Origin: Trichoderma breve
Lineage: Eukaryota; Ascomycota; Sordariomycetes; Hypocreales; Hypocreaceae
Length of the DNA: 64,000 nt
NCBI RefSeq assembly: GCF_028502605.1
Contig: NC_079234.1
Span: forward strand, 4,774,001-4,838,000
Reading direction: 5' to 3'
Made by a program: the position numbers and the translations under genes
In this document: positions 32,616 to 45,391 of the stretch, piece by piece
Layout: every line of letters begins with the position of its first letter
Numbering within the stretch: position 1 is the stretch's first letter
Notes under the pieces: model-generated
Seen by the model: only the letters and a program-made list of their open reading frames with translations
Databases searched by the model: none
What the model was told of the DNA's origin: nothing

Positions 32616-33747
32616 GTGGTCTAGATGAGGCTGTTTTTTCTTCTTGTTCTTTTGCTTTCTCTCACATGCTATTTATTTGGTATCAAAGGTCAACTCGGGA
32701 TGATATTAGCGAAACATCTGTATATAGAATTACTCTAGGTAGGCAGGGTCAGGTCACGGTCGCAACGCACTCCAGCAGATATCAAATTGAATCTGATACA
32801 AAGGATGAAATTATAATTTAATACACGCGAAGTGTCTACACTTTTTTCGCGGAAAACATTTATATGCCCCCTCTTCTCACCGGATACAAACACGTAACAG
32901 AGAAAAAGACGAGCGAGTTTATCGACAGCAACATACAGACAAGATATCATCAAAAGTAAGAGAAAAGAAAAAGGAAACTAGTAACACACAAAGGACATGT
33001 AGAAAACAAGCAAAGCCACTTCATCAATGCAGCCAAGCCCTCGCAATAAAAACAAAAGAAGCAGTGCCGAGATATATGAGAGGACAGAAACAACAGACAG
33101 CGAGGAGAAAAAGAAACACGATATTTTTGAGGAAAGGAAAAGCGGCGGCCTATGCGCAGTGTGGCCAAAGTGGTATCCAGAACAACCCGGCCATGAAATA
33201 GAGAAAAGAGGTATATAGGAAAAAAACAAGGACGGAGGGCGGAATCAAAGAGATGTATGTGTGTGTATACAGCCAGGCAACGAGAGAGTGCGGCAAAAAT
33301 CCAGATGCCCTTTCTCTTTTGAAGTTTGGGAAAAAACAAAGCAAAAAGAGAAAGCAAGTGTGGCCAACGACGAGAGGTATCGACAATATCCCCGAGCCGA
33401 GTACTTTTCCCTCCCCGGGGTGATATAAACAGTTGCGAAAAAAGAGATATAGAGAGAGAGATCCTGCACAGCCCTTGTATGTATTCCGTCACGGTTGCCA
33501 CCCGCCTTTGTGTATGTTTATTCGTGTTTGTATGTTGCATTTGTTTGCTTGTCTTCTAGATGAAAAGCGAGACATTGAAAGCTGGTCGCATGGGCGCTGC
33601 CCTCCAGCATTCGTCGAGCTCACTCATGTAGCTCCGTCGTCACCGTCGTGTTGTCGGCGGCAATCCGTGTATGTTTGTATGTGTGTGTATGTGCGAGTAT
33701 GTGCGAGTAATATGTATGATCAATATCCAGTGCAGGAACCCCGTGGT
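32616..33747. other. Convergent 3' flanks of the Hsp70-like and DOCK genes
   Basis: 1.1 kb with strand asymmetry: purine-rich on plus between about 32840 and 33470, so pyrimidine-rich in the DOCK transcript direction. Frames of up to 196 codons on the minus strand here are low-complexity products of this bias. Long 3' UTRs are the simplest reading. Confidence 0.5.
33668..33710. repeat. GTATGTG short tandem repeat
   Basis: Repeated GTATGT and GTGCGA steps, including a direct doubling of GTATGTGCGA at about 33688-33707. It lies in the DOCK 3' flank. Confidence 0.7.
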
Positions 33748-36700
33748 TTACTGTTCCTCGTCTAGGCTTCCCATTGCAGTTCCAGCTTTGTGATGCTTCA
33801 TGCCAAGCTTAAGCAAGCTGAACCTCTTCCTCACGCTCTTTTTATTCTTTGTCTCAGGCTCATCCATCGACGGTCGATCTTTGGTGAGCGCATCCAAGCT
33901 CACCCTGCCGACTGAGCCGCCTCGCTTCTCTCTATGAGTGTCTTGATGGGCATTATCCATGCCCTGAGTTTGGGACAGGTTATGGGGAGCGTTGTCCTTG
34001 CTGAGGCCGCGTGCATGTGCCTTCATCTCACCTGGATTACCGTTGGCCTGATCAGTAGCCTCGCTGCCGTCTAGCTCTTTCTTTCGGCCTCCCAAGAAAC
34101 TCAGGCGCGCACCGCGCTGCCGAGGCGTGATCTGTCGAATGACAGTCGCCTCCTCAGCCTTCACTCCATTCACCGGAACAGCAATGCTCGTCCACTGTGG
34201 GCCCTTCTCGCCACCGGGTGTTGACCCTCTCCAAGTAGGGGACGGTGTTGAAACTGGCTGTAGGACTGGCTGCCGGGGCGCGAATAGAGCAATCTCTGGT
34301 GCAAAGGTTGCCTCAAAATCTAACTCGGTGTCAGTTGTCTACCTTTGCAACGCAAGTCATACACATGGAAAAGTAAAGGATGTTACTTACAACCTTGGAG
34401 CTCCGAATATCTCCGGGAAATGGCTTCATTCTTGCTCCGAGAAAAGAGGGTCAAGCATCTCTTGAGCATCATAGCATGATCTACCAGGGTCATCTTAATT
34501 GCGGTTTCTTGAGGGTCCAGTTCAACCTCGTCATCCTCTTCCTCGTCATCGCCCCCATCCGAGCCCTCTTCTCCGCTCGATGGTTCGGGGAGCAGTTTGC
34601 GGTACTGCACAACGCTATTCTCAGATGCTGGACTAACAGATATGTTGACAGCTTCGATTAGCTGTTGAGCAACCAATTCATCGCCGTCAGCTAATCGGCG
34701 TTCCAGTAGAGTCATCTCCTGCGTCTTCCTAGAAATGCGTTCCAAGGCGGTCTCCTGGGCATTGAGCCTGACTTCGTGAACTTCGAGAATCTCGCTCCGG
34801 CGTAGAAGTGTAGGGAAAGGCTCCGCCGTCGTGAAGACTAATTTCTCAGCACAATGTTCCTGCACTGATCCAGAAGTGTTCCTCTTGGTGGTCACGGAGA
34901 AGACTTGAGGATGGGAAGACAGTAAAAAGTCCCGGACTATATGCGGCACCCGAACTCTTTGGTATACTTGATGCGAGAGGTCTCGGTGTGGCGTAAGAGC
35001 CGAAACGACCAAAAACTGGCCTTCCATCTCATCAACGTCACCGCCAGTGATGATCTGAGCCGATGGGTATTGCTCTTGCATGCGGTCTGTAAAGGCCGAA
35101 GCGCGTTCAGATGGAGATCCTTCATAGACAAACTCCTTGTCTCGCACAGAAGTAGGAAATCCAAGTCCCTTGAAGGCCACTCTGTAGTACTTTGGTGTAA
35201 TTTTTTCACTCTTTGAAATGCTCTCGTATATCGTTGCGATTGCTCTCCCAGTTCTGGCGAGCTTGGCAAAATCGTACACATTGGTTTCGTACTGAACCTG
35301 GAGCTCCTTGTATGCAGTCAGGGCGTTGCTCCACGATTCTCCGTCCTCGAAATGCTTGATCATCTCGAAATAGATCCTCTCTTTACGCTCAAATGGAGAC
35401 TGCGCTGGAAACTGTGGATCAGTCAACGCCGGAACATGCCCAATCGGGTCCCATTCATAGAGGTCCGCATGGAGGCGGAGCGCCAGACCAGCCTCTGTGT
35501 GATTCCTAGACTCGGCCTGCAACTTCGCCAGCTGATGGACATAGCGAATGAAGATATCCTCCTTCTGCATGTCGCGCAGGAACTCCATGAGTCGGAGTCG
35601 GTTTATGATGTTAGATGCTTCACCGCTACCATCACCACCACTGTGCACAGCAACTAGTAAATCGAGGAACTCGTCCAAAGTACCAACAAGCTCACGCACA
35701 GCTGCGTAGAGAGGTTCTTCCGCAACCTCTGAAAGGGGTCGGAATCGTTCAAGCAGCTCTGAGATGAAGAGTTTTTGGAGGATGCTTTCTGTGAGGGGAT
35801 TCGATTTGAAGTAGGTGTCCAATGAATCAATGAGTTCTGTCTGAATCACAGACAGGTCCTCACTCAAAGTCCACTCGCTCACAATCATAGTCTGTAGAAC
35901 CTCAACCGCCATTCTGCGGAGACCTTCATGGACACTCAAACAGAGCTCTACAATAGGGCCAACCAGAGTTGGGACGTATTGTACTTGGTATCCGCCGATA
36001 TTGCTGAGTCCGTATTTATCATGCTCTTCTGACGTGGTTTCCCAGCCGATAGCTTCCCACATTCTTCGCAAAAGATCAGCTCCGTGTTCCCGCACATCGC
36101 CGGCAATCTTCCACACTGCTCTTCTCTTCTGCTCGGGGAACGTCTCCAGAGCAAGTGAGGAGCTTCCCACAAGTTTCAGCAGCGTTGTGAAGAACAACTT
36201 CCAGAGCTCGGTGTTGAATGATTCTGCTTCATCAGGATCGGGTAGACAAGATTCCAGAAGAATACTAGCCAGGTACTGCAAGATTCTCATCGTCGACTTG
36301 TGATGATAAATTAGCACACTTAGCCACCCATTTGGAAACGCTTCGCCGGTCAAAATACTCATTTGCACTTTGAGTATATTCTCCAGAAGGGTTGCCAAGT
36401 CGTCTTCAGAAGCCAACTCGAGCTGCATGCCTGAGGGAGAGTTTGCCAGGGCAGAAAGAACCGCGGACAATTCGGCCAGGGATTCGTCAAAGGATATTTC
36501 TTCAGCTATTGGCTTAGTAGGGAAGGGATATGATGAAGGAAACAAAAGAGAGAGCTTGTTTCTAGGTTTCTGTGGGGAGGCGAGAATGGCTAAATAAGAG
36601 TCGACAATATTAGGGATATGATCAGGGATTTCCGGACCCAGATGGTCAATCTGGCTGGAGAGGATAGAACAACACAGTCGAATCTGCTCTCGCCACTGAT

Positions 36701-39700
36701 CATTGACCTCTTCAGTATGACCCCAGTGAGGAGAGATCCATCGCACAGTGTTGGCACTTAGGGCAGACTTCTGCTCCGGATGAGCAAATATGTCCAGCTT
36801 AGAATAGTTGATGATAAGGCACAGCTTGTAGATGATAAGCTTGCCCTTCACCTCCTTGCACGAGTCCATGAAATCAATGGCAATGTGCAGGATCTCTTCT
36901 GTCGTCAAGAGACCCGTCAGCTCTGGCAACCAAGTGTGGAAATGCTGCACCGCCAACGTCTGGCTGCCAACGAGTGCCGGTGCCGAGTTTCGCATCATCG
37001 CATCAAGAGCTTTGAAAATGCTTCGAAGGCTCCTAGTGAATCCCTGAGTAGAGGACTTGATCCCTATTCCCGCTTCCTTTACCTTTTGCTGCCCTCGGGA
37101 TTGCGTGATGAATTTCAATATGTGTCTCACGACTTTGAAAGTCGCCCGCAATTTGCGAGCTGTCTCGGGTTCCGTGGGACGTTTGAGTAGCCGGGTGAAA
37201 GATCGTATCAGACAAGGGGTAGCAAAGGGATAGTTGAACTGGGTTTCCACGTAATTGTCAACCAAGGGACCAAGATTGAATCGTCGATCGTGTACGATTC
37301 CAAGCACTCTAACCATAGCCGTAAACACTAAGTCTTCGTATTCATCATTCCCAGAGTGCTCCACAAGAATTCCAAAGAGCCCATCAAGCACATCGCTGAG
37401 GAGCTTCACGACCTCAATCTCTGAGACAAACATAATTTGTCTCAAAATGGCGGGGATTTCGTCCTTTGGCAAATCTTTCCATTTGAGAAGCCCGAGGATA
37501 ACTCTGTCCTGAGAAAACTTTGTGCTGCAGAGATAGGTATCAACCAGCATCACGGCAAGCGGCCCAGTGACCTCGACTGACCCATCTTTACCTCGTGGTG
37601 CCCAGGGGGTGGAGAGATATCCGCCTTTGCCCGAGGGGCCTGCCTGCGCAGTGGAGGTGAACTCGTCTATTTTATAGAGCAAGAGTCCATGGGGTCCGTC
37701 GCGAATAAAGGCTTGGCCCTCCCACAGAGGCATATGAGCAACAGCAAATGGCGGGTTAGGCATATCCGACAAGAACATGACCACGTGAGCGTTCATTACG
37801 TCGCTTGGTTGCAGCGACAAGCGGAGCGTCTGGTTCCAAGCCTCGCCCCTTTCCACAGCACAAGATTTGAACGTGGTTAGAGCCTCGGTATTGGAAGATG
37901 TGAAGATGCATCTCTCGAATCGTTCACCGGAGGACTGGCGGATCTCCAGCGTAAGTTGCAAGTTCGCTCCGCTGACTGTGCTGGGTAGGTTAATTGCGCT
38001 ACCCGCGAATCTTGAAATGAGATGTTGCTTTGCCAAGGCGGCAATGTTGAGCGTGAGATATATATCTGATCTTGACTTCGTTGGTGCGGCAGCAAACCCG
38101 ATTCTACTCGTCTTTGATACACCAGACAAGATGGTAGGCGTAGCCTTGATCAGCCCATCTGCATCCGGATGATGGAATTTCCTAAGAGAGACCTGTAGTC
38201 GCTCACCGCTCCTCGACTTTTCATATTGACCGGAGGTGCTAGTAATCAGCTCCCGAATCAAGGGATCAAACTCTTCGGCAGCTTCCCTGTCAGTCTGGGA
38301 GTAGCCAAGCGACGGCGACCAGATGTTGACAACCTGTTCAACCTCTTCTGTCTGCTTCATGATGGAGTTGAGCTTCAAAACTCCGACGCCAACGGTACGC
38401 TCAACAATCTGTCCTGTTTCATGAAGACTTGCCGCCGAAGTACTTTTGGATCCGGCAGTGCTTGGTGGATGGCTGCTCCCGTCTTGGCTATCCAGGCGAG
38501 TAGTAGAAGGTCTCCCCTCCTGCGACTCGGAAACGGAATCCATTTTGGTCACTGCGTTCCCTCGAGAAAAGGCGGTTCGTGAACTTTTGCTCCCCCACAT
38601 CATGCTTCTCCTAGAAGCCTTTCCTGAGCTTGCTGGCGGGGTTTTTACGTTTTCTCTCGTAAAGCTGCTGTCGGTGCCGGACCGAGATAACGGTTGGGGG
38701 ATAAAGATGTGTTGTGATCCCAACACCTTCACAACAAGGTACAGCTCGGAGTCGGCGGACGGCGCATCTCCAATGTCATGGGCAGAGAGATCTGTGAACA
38801 GAGTCTTGGTGCTCGCGTTTTGAGCAAGACCGCTGATTGAGCCGCCGGCGGGGATCTCAATGCTGAAACACTCAGAAAGGTTGGATCCCTTTGCATATTG
38901 TGGTTTGCTGACAAGGTAAGCCACAATTGTTGTCTCCTCGGTGGAGCTTCCAGCAAAGCCCTTGACGTCTAGCAAGATGTGATTTAAACTCGCCAGCTCG
39001 ATCGTGGTTTGGGGAGGCTCATCCAGCAAGCTCATAACCGATTGGAGCTTGGTGACATCGACAACAGAGTCATCCGCCGTGAGAACTCTACCGCGAGCCG
39101 CCGGATCACGCACAACCACCTCACCACCACATAGTTTGTTGACCGTGACGAGATCCCAGACCGTCTTCTCCCGCAGTCGCTCGTATTCGTGCGCTGTAAG
39201 AACATTGTAGAGAAACTGCTGACGGTGGAGGTTCAAAGAGTTTACGAGTTGAGATAATTTTTCGAGCTTTGCATACTGTCGCGAGAGAAGCAGCTCATGC
39301 AGGTATTTGGAGTGCCACTCTCGCAGGCACGACGCGATTTCGTCAACTAGGGGTTCATCTACCGAGGTCGGCGTCTCATCTCCAATCTTGAGCATCGGAA
39401 CAGGTGCTGGGGGTCGAGGCACATTGGGGTCTCTGCGAACCGGGACTGAGAGGTTCTTGACCGCGTCGCCCGTGAGATCTCGCAAAGTCTTCTTCCACTG
39501 GCTCGAATCCGTCGTCGTCCTGTCCTGGCCTTTTGACTCTATGCCACTTTTAGCGGAATCGCTACCCGGGCGATCGTCGATGCCGCTGTCGCTCGCAAAA
39601 TCTTCATCGTGTCTTTCGTCCGTTTCGCCAAGCAGCTCTCGAACCTCTACGCAGCTTCTCGGGAAGATGCCACTAAAGACGCGAGCTTCCAACGTCTGTC

Positions 39701-39893
39701 CCTTGACTGATGTCAGACCAGCCAGCAAACTGGGGGGCGCCACGAGGTAGCCGCGCAGCCAGTTGCCGTCTGGCGTCTCTTCGATTATGTAGAGCTCATC
39801 GCCAATTTCGAGCGGGAGATCGGCCGGGCTCGCGGCTGTGAAAGGGTAGGTCGCGACGGCGAAGGCGATCCGGGGGAGAGGCTGCCAGGGCAT
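33748..39893 (-). CDS. DCK1: DOCK-family guanine nucleotide exchange factor
   Basis: Large DOCK180-type exchange factor for Rac/Rho-class GTPases, acting at the cell cortex with an ELMO partner in polarity and wall-stress signalling; yeast Dck1 is the counterpart. Exons are 39893-34391 and 34319-33748 (2024 residues), joined in phase 1 (ELQG-Y-FEATFAPEI). An SH3 domain occupies about residues 8-85 (AVATYPFTAASPADLPLEIG, GNWLRGYLV, GIFPRSCVEV). The C2-like DHR-1 is near residues 595-780 (SDIYLTLNIAALAK, MPLWEGQAFIRDGPHGLLLY). Armadillo-like helices fill the middle. The catalytic DHR-2 lies near 1470-1750 (LRLHADLYEWDP, YYRVAFKGLGFPTSVRDKEF, VYQRVRVPHIVRDFLL). The second exon is a basic, disordered tail ending MGSLDEEQ. 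Length agrees with the family. The 5.5 kb first exon without introns is notable for this window. Confidence 0.94.
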
Positions 39894-41653
39894 TGAAGCT
39901 CAGGATGTCGGCCTCTGGCGAGATAACTGTTCGATTGGGCCAGGCAAAAGCGACTATTATCTCGTCGTAGGCAGCGGCTTGCTGATTGGCAAGGCTTGAC
40001 GAAGTAATGCGCTGATGGATGGAAGTTGCGAACGCATCAAGCTCCAACCTCGAACGCGGTGGTGCAGATATATCGTGACGCCTAGGCTGTTATTTCTTAG
40101 TCGCTGACAAGGTTCTCTGGCTAGCGGGCGCGAACTCAAGCAGAAGAAAAGAATTCAAAATCGATAGAGTTTTTTTTTTTCTGCAAGACTTACGATGTGT
40201 GAAGATCGTTTGCAAAACGCCGGTTGGCTGACGGCTGGCCGTTCGAGAACCCCTGAGCAAACACGACCAAATTATGCACACCGGCGGGAAGAGATAGCGA
40301 TCCGATAGCGCAATTAAAGCATCCGCCGAAAGTTGATCAACATGCCGAGTTGTCTATTGCAATGCCAAGATGCACGGTGCTTCCCAAGGCTCGCCCAAAA
40401 AAAAAAAAAAAAAAGAAACTGTGACACAAAATCTCAAACAAGAAAAAAAAAAAATTACATGACAGATGCAGCGAGGGGAAATTTCTGGCCCGCGATATCG
40501 TGTCTCTGAAATCAGCAGCATCAAAGTCGGGCTGGTCTCTCCTCAACAGGCCGCACGCTATAATACCCGGTACCAACCGTCGGGCGTTTTAGTGCTGCAG
40601 CCCCGCTACACTGGCCGCTAGGAATCAGCGGTGGGCTCCCTGTACGGGGGGAGCTTGTACGGGGTCGTGGCCAGTGGAGAGGGAGTCGAAGCCTCTAAAG
40701 GCCGCCGGCAGGGGTTAGCTGCCAGGGGACGGTTTTGTACCTGCTTCATCCACCTGGACAGGACGCGCATGTAACCACTCACCACGATGAACGCACTGCT
40801 GCAGCCCAACCTTGAGCGAACCGCTTGTCGCCTCCTGTCCCAAAGCGGTGCAATGAGGTGGCCTGTGCGACGAGTCGGACCAAATAGGCAGTGCCCTGTA
40901 TTTTTAGGCAAAGTGTCTCGCCATCACACGCCGGCGCTGCACGACGCAGGAGGCGATGTCACAACGGCATCAATGGGCTCAATCTCTGTCTCGCTCTCGA
41001 TGGATCCATGTATGTATATGTATTTGATAACTGCTTCTGCCAGCCACTGTAACATGCCTACGGGTACATGTAAGTACATATACTGCCTATGGCTCATACT
41101 TAGGAGATGAATTTAAACAGTTTCCCAAGGTAAAACAGTCGGGTACAAGCCATCATGGAGCTTTGACGCCCACCACACGTGGTTGTTAGTACCCGTATCA
41201 TACCCATCTGCCAACTTCAATTGTTCTCATCCATCATCAGGCCGATCTCCTGGGCGTTTGGGGGTTTCATCTCCATCGAGCCACCTTGCCGGGAATTCGA
41301 GTCTCCCCTTCTGTACCCGTAATACTCGAGGCCACTCCGTGCTCCGTAGATCTCTTGATCTGTTACCCCTGACCCATGTTGGCAATCAAACCCGTCGCTT
41401 ATCGATTATGTACAATGCGCCATTACGGAGTACAGGTACATACTACAGTACGGAGTACGTGTAATTGATCGAGCCGGGTGTGCTCAGACCGTCTGCTGAG
41501 AAATGTTTCTTGTTTCATATTTGGCAGCCATGCTACCCGAGACTCTAACAATAGCAATACCATGGTAGACGAGCATGAGTCTATGAACGTATGGGATATT
41601 GATTTCTAGTCATAAGAGGTATCATTGATACTTTGACGTTGCTTATATGTGTC
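39894..41653. other. Intergenic, left part of a 3.1 kb gap
   Basis: DOCK promoter and spacer. It includes a 17-A run (40398-40414) and a second A run near 40443-40454, GC-rich blocks at 40590-40740, and two close copies of TACGGAGTAC at 41424-41433 and 41448-41457. No gene seen. Confidence 0.5.
40398..40414. repeat. Homopolymeric A tract
   Basis: Seventeen A in a row, followed 30 bases later by a second A tract, within the DOCK upstream region. Confidence 0.85.
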
Positions 41654-42527
41654 TCAAACGTCCTGCCTACCTGCGTATCTTATGCAGGCTTTTTCTATAT
41701 ATGCCTGCACACTTTCATGCAGGCGATATGTGTAGTCGTCAATATGGCTTCGAAATCTCAAAGCACAGTTGAAGAGCCTGGCTCGTGAATCAAAGTAAAA
41801 ATACACAATTGTACTGTAAATAGCGTCAGTACCGATAGAATAGCCAGGCGAGAATAGATTGCCAAGGAGATTTGGTAGATATTGATGCAAACCAACCTGT
41901 ATTGGGGCGGATGGCATGCTTAGGCTTGGGGAATCTAATAGCGATGACACTACCGGTAGATTGAACCAAGCACGGGCACCAATACATCATGTTGTAATCA
42001 CTATCGTCTATGAATTATATTGAGAAACTCTTCATCAGGATACACCTCAACGGAATATAGAAGCTCTGTACCTATGTCTCATTTTTCATCAAGTTTCTCT
42101 GACATGCTGTCTTCCAACTGAGTGTTGGGCTATGTAAAAGGTCGGCAGCCAATACTAGCGTCCATGACTCTGCTTTCCGATAGACAGTCTCGAGTTCCTA
42201 AATGTTTAATGTTTATAAAAACAGTGTGAGTTTGATGCTAAATCCAAATCAGACCTACCTGATGTTCCTGTTCATACAATATCGAGCATCAATAATATAG
42301 GTGCCGTGCACTGTAGTATTCTGTACGGAGTCACACCCACATTTGGTGCTACCCACATCAATCCTTCTGACTGCATAAACTCTGTTAAAGAAGGGCTGCC
42401 ACATCAATTCCGACCTAAAATGATATATGAAATGGGACGAGCTGTAGAGGTGAATTTCGAGCTCTTGTAGCTTCAATGACCTTATAACTTGAAAGCAGAA
42501 TACAACTATTCGACGAGAATGCAGCAT
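41654..42527 (-). pseudogene. Possible decayed or orphan protein-coding locus
   Basis: Several protein-like minus-strand stretches lie in order but cannot be joined into one clean model. An ATG frame at 42527-42255 includes KLQELEIHLYSSSHF and VHGTYIIDARYCMNRN. Near 42190-42130 a second stretch reads SESRVMDASIGCRPFT before a stop. A third reads GTELLYSVEVYPDEEF near 42070-42000. The fourth and longest, about 110 codons and ending at 41654, includes ARAWFNLPVVSSLLDSPS, SIGTDAIYSTIVYFYF and YTYRLHESVQAYIEKAC. In-frame stops and phase clashes separate them. It may be a degenerate gene, an unusual multi-exon gene, or chance. No family is recognised, and the segments are shown as seen without any attempt to repair them. 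Confidence 0.25.
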
Positions 42528-42980
42528 GTTAGAATGGAAAGGTGCATTATCTCAATGCAGCTAGTGGCACTGGACATCCATCCATTCATGTCTCTGCGCC
42601 CTGTGCAGTAGCAATGCGCCCTATTTAAAACCTACTAACCTTAATGTCTAGACTGCCACTCGCAGCAGCATTCACTCATACAAATGGATGTTTGATGTTC
42701 GGCTTGCAGTATGACTCAAAACAATACAAAGGCCACGTGCATTTCGCACACCATGAATGGCGAAAAGTTTCCTCTACATAGACCCGCAACCTCATAAAGA
42801 CTTGGCCACCTGTATTTCTTCTCTATAATTTTTTTCTTCTCCATTCAAAGACGAGGGTGTCACCAGCTGCAAAGCCTACTTTACACAATAAATGCGCATG
42901 CCGCATATATAGTCTTCGCCCCACCAAACAAGAACAGAACACCAAATCGCCTCTCGTCGTCCACGGGAAAGGAAGCAATT
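42528..42980. other. Upstream region of the GNAT gene
   Basis: A 453-base AT-rich spacer with T/C runs near 42815-42845. No gene seen. Confidence 0.45.
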
Positions 42981-43796
42981 ATGGGAACCCCTTTCGTCAG
43001 CCTTCTCGAGCCTAGCAAGCTCGATGGCTTCCAGCTTGGCGTTCCTCGAGACACGCTTCCCTCAACAATCCCTCGGACGTTCCTCGATGCCATGGAGGTT
43101 CGCGAGGAAGTCTTCGTGAAGGAACAAGGCGTTCCCCAGGAAAACGAGTTCGATGTCGATGATGCACGATCTTGTCACTGGGTCATTTACGTCAGCGTCA
43201 ACAAGACAGAGGTGCCCGAGATTCGGAATGAGGAAGGAAACGTCGTGCGGCCACGCAAGAGTTCTACTCGAAGCACTCCAGTGGGAACTGTTCGCATGGT
43301 TCCCTTCCCACATGATCCTCATCCAAAGCCCGGTGGAGATTACTGGAACGGAATTTTGAAAGGCGAAGAGGATGATGCAAGCAACAACGATGGCCCGTCA
43401 TCTAGGCCATTTGTTCAAGATCGACCGACGACATTCCATGACGGCAAGGAACCGTACATTAAGCTGGGAAGATTGGCAGTTGTAAAGGACTATCGAGGTT
43501 ACCGCTTTGCAGGTCAGCTTGTCAAGAGTGCACTCGACTGGATCAAGGCCAACCCGTCCTTCTTTGACCCCAGTATCAGAGAGCTGGGGCTTGAGCAGTT
43601 AGGAGCGTCGACAGAGGCTCAGGCGCCGCAATGGGGAGGTCTCGTTTGCGTCCACGCACAGGAGCAAGTTGCCAAGGCATGGGCGAAATGGGGGTTTGAA
43701 ATTGACGAGGGCATGGGGAGGTGGTATGAAGAAGGCATTCCCCACGTTGGAATGTTTCTGCGTCTAGACATTGGCCAAAAGGATATCCAGATCTGA
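42981..43796 (+). CDS. GNAT-family N-acetyltransferase
   Basis: Single exon, 271 residues. The fold's acetyl-CoA site is visible as KLGRLAVVKDYRGYRFAGQLV (about residues 155-175), where the R/Q-x-x-G-x-G/A loop appears as YRGYRFAG. The N-terminal part has the REEVFVKEQGVPQENEFDVDD pattern, with the ensuing His (CHWVIY), seen in ElaA/YjcF-like GNAT enzymes. The C-terminal strand region is GLVCVHAQEQVAKAWAKWGF, followed by FEIDEGMGRWYEEGIPHVGM. An acidic insert of about 40 residues (GEEDDASNNDGPSSRP) sits between strands 3 and 4. No signal or membrane segment is seen, so it is probably cytosolic or nuclear. The acceptor substrate is unknown; small amines or sugars are usual for this group. ATG 42981 (MGTPFVSLLEP) is the first in the frame. 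Confidence 0.88.
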   Translation: MGTPFVSLLEPSKLDGFQLGVPRDTLPSTIPRTFLDAMEVREEVFVKEQGVPQENEFDVDDARSCHWVIYVSVNKTEVPEIRNEEGNVVRPRKSSTRSTPVGTVRMVPFPHDPHPKPGGDYWNGILKGEEDDASNNDGPSSRPFVQDRPTTFHDGKEPYIKLGRLAVVKDYRGYRFAGQLVKSALDWIKANPSFFDPSIRELGLEQLGASTEAQAPQWGGLVCVHAQEQVAKAWAKWGFEIDEGMGRWYEEGIPHVGMFLRLDIGQKDIQI

Positions 43797-44208
43797 GCAC
43801 CACGGCCAGCAACCGAATGGTGGAGGGAAACAAGTAGAATCGCACATGGTCTTCATCAAGAACATCACCTATGGCATTGAGACAGAGAGTATAGTTCAAG
43901 ATTAAAAGAAGCCTGGCACGTAACGAAGTAATAACTTTTTTTTCCTTATTTGACGCTCCATGTTGCACTTTTGTTTGGGTCTCTCTCTTATAATCACAAA
44001 TAAGAAAAATATGGTAAATTAGAGACACAAAAGGCATGATTCATAACAGCCCCTTTTTGAGCCCAGCTTTTTATTCAGACTCTAGGAGCCACCTGAGATA
44101 AATCCATGTCCGCGTTCCCAGACCCGAACGCAAAATGCAATTCTGAAAAATGCCTGATCCGCGCCAAAAGCCACACTCCATCCAGCCAGGTAACCCACCG
44201 CACAACCT
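43797..44208. other. Convergent 3' flanks of the GNAT and RPS5 genes
   Basis: 412 bases, AT-rich in the middle, with a T run near 43937-43944. No gene seen. Confidence 0.5.
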
Positions 44209-45067
44209 TTATCGGTTGCTCTTGGCGACACGCTCCAACTCGTCCTTCTTCTTGATAGCGTATGAGTTGCTGCTGCCCTTGGCGGCGTTGATCAGCTCCT
44301 CAGCCAAGCACTCAGCAATGGACTTGACGTTGCGGAAAGCAGCCTCGCGGGCACCGGTGGTGAGCAGGGCAATGGCCTGGTTGACTCTCCTCAGGGGGGA
44401 GACATCGACGGCCTGACGACGGACGGTACCGGCAGAGCCAATTCGGGTAGAGTCTTCACGGGGACCGCAGTTGACAATGGCGTCAACGGCAACCTGGATG
44501 GGGTTCTGGTCGGTCATGAGGTGAATCTGAAGTGAGGAATTGGTGTTAGCAAGAATTTTGAACTGCCTTTCGTCTGCCTTTGGCAAAGACGTATTCCTCC
44601 TCTCTGTCTCTCTCTCTCTCTCTCTCTCAGGGTCGCGTCAAAATACGTACGATCTCGAAGGCGTGAGCGACGATGCGGACAGCCATCAGCTTCTTGCCGT
44701 TGTTGCGGCCGTGCATCATGAGCGAGTTGGTCAACCGCTCAATGATGGGGCAGTTGGCCTTGCGGAATCGCTTGACGGCATATCGGCCAGCAGAGTGGGT
44801 GACGTAGACGGGGTTTCGCAGGGAAATGTAGTCGCTATTTGATCAATCCATCAGCACAAAAGAACTTCCTCCAATGTTTTGGCGAAAAAAATTTCAATCT
44901 TGTCCAATCTCGCGATTTCGAACGTACGTCAGAGAGATGTCGCGGACCTCGACATCGTAGTCCCACTTGTTGAACAGCTTGACGTTGCCAACCTCCTTGA
45001 CAATATCCTTGGGGAGGGCGTCGGTAACGACAGAGTTCTCGATCTCGATTTCACCACCGTCAGACAT
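44209..45067 (-). CDS. RPS5: 40S ribosomal protein S5 (uS7)
   Basis: Core small-subunit protein at the head of the 40S, contacting mRNA near the exit site. Exons are 45067-44928, 44834-44651 and 44526-44209 (213 residues), all in phase. Sequence marks are [75 protein letters not shown] and the universally conserved end [17 protein letters not shown]. Length fits fungal RPS5. The second intron carries a long TC repeat. The gene shares a 324-base divergent promoter with RPS25. Confidence 0.97.
44601..44628. repeat. (TC)n microsatellite inside RPS5 intron 2
   Basis: About 14 TC units with one G interruption. On the transcribed strand this is a GA repeat between donor 44650 and acceptor 44527. 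Confidence 0.85.
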
Positions 45068-45391
45068 CTTGGGCTATTTGCAGTCGAAAATTCCGGTGCT
45101 GGGCGGGACTGCGGTTAGTATTGCGGATTGTCGAGATGTGATTTTTCAAGAGGTTAAAGGTGGGCTTGGTCGGCGTGGAAGGGAAATTTTGGTGGTGTGT
45201 GCATCGGGCGAATCAGATGGCGCGAAAAGTTAGGTACGTACCCTGCACCCACGTTCGGTTAGGGCTCGGCTGCCCTGGTGAATTCGGAAGTGGGCAAACC
45301 GTTGAAGCGGGAGGGCTACTCTAAGTCGTCGCCAAAAATTCCAATTCCTCCACCACTCCTCCGTCGACAAGCCAAGCACATCACAGACAAA
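45068..45391. promoter_or_regulatory. Bidirectional promoter of RPS5 and RPS25
   Basis: Only 324 bases separate the two start codons of divergent ribosomal protein genes. The spacer contains TTAGGTACGTACC at about 45231-45241 and a TTAGGGCTCGG near 45259. Coupled transcription of two 40S proteins is expected; no binding protein can be named from the sequence. Confidence 0.65.

Noticed and set aside
32950..33540. Minus-strand frame of 196 codons
   Set aside because: Phe/Ser/Leu-rich translation of a pyrimidine tract in the DOCK 3' flank; no domain and strong base bias.
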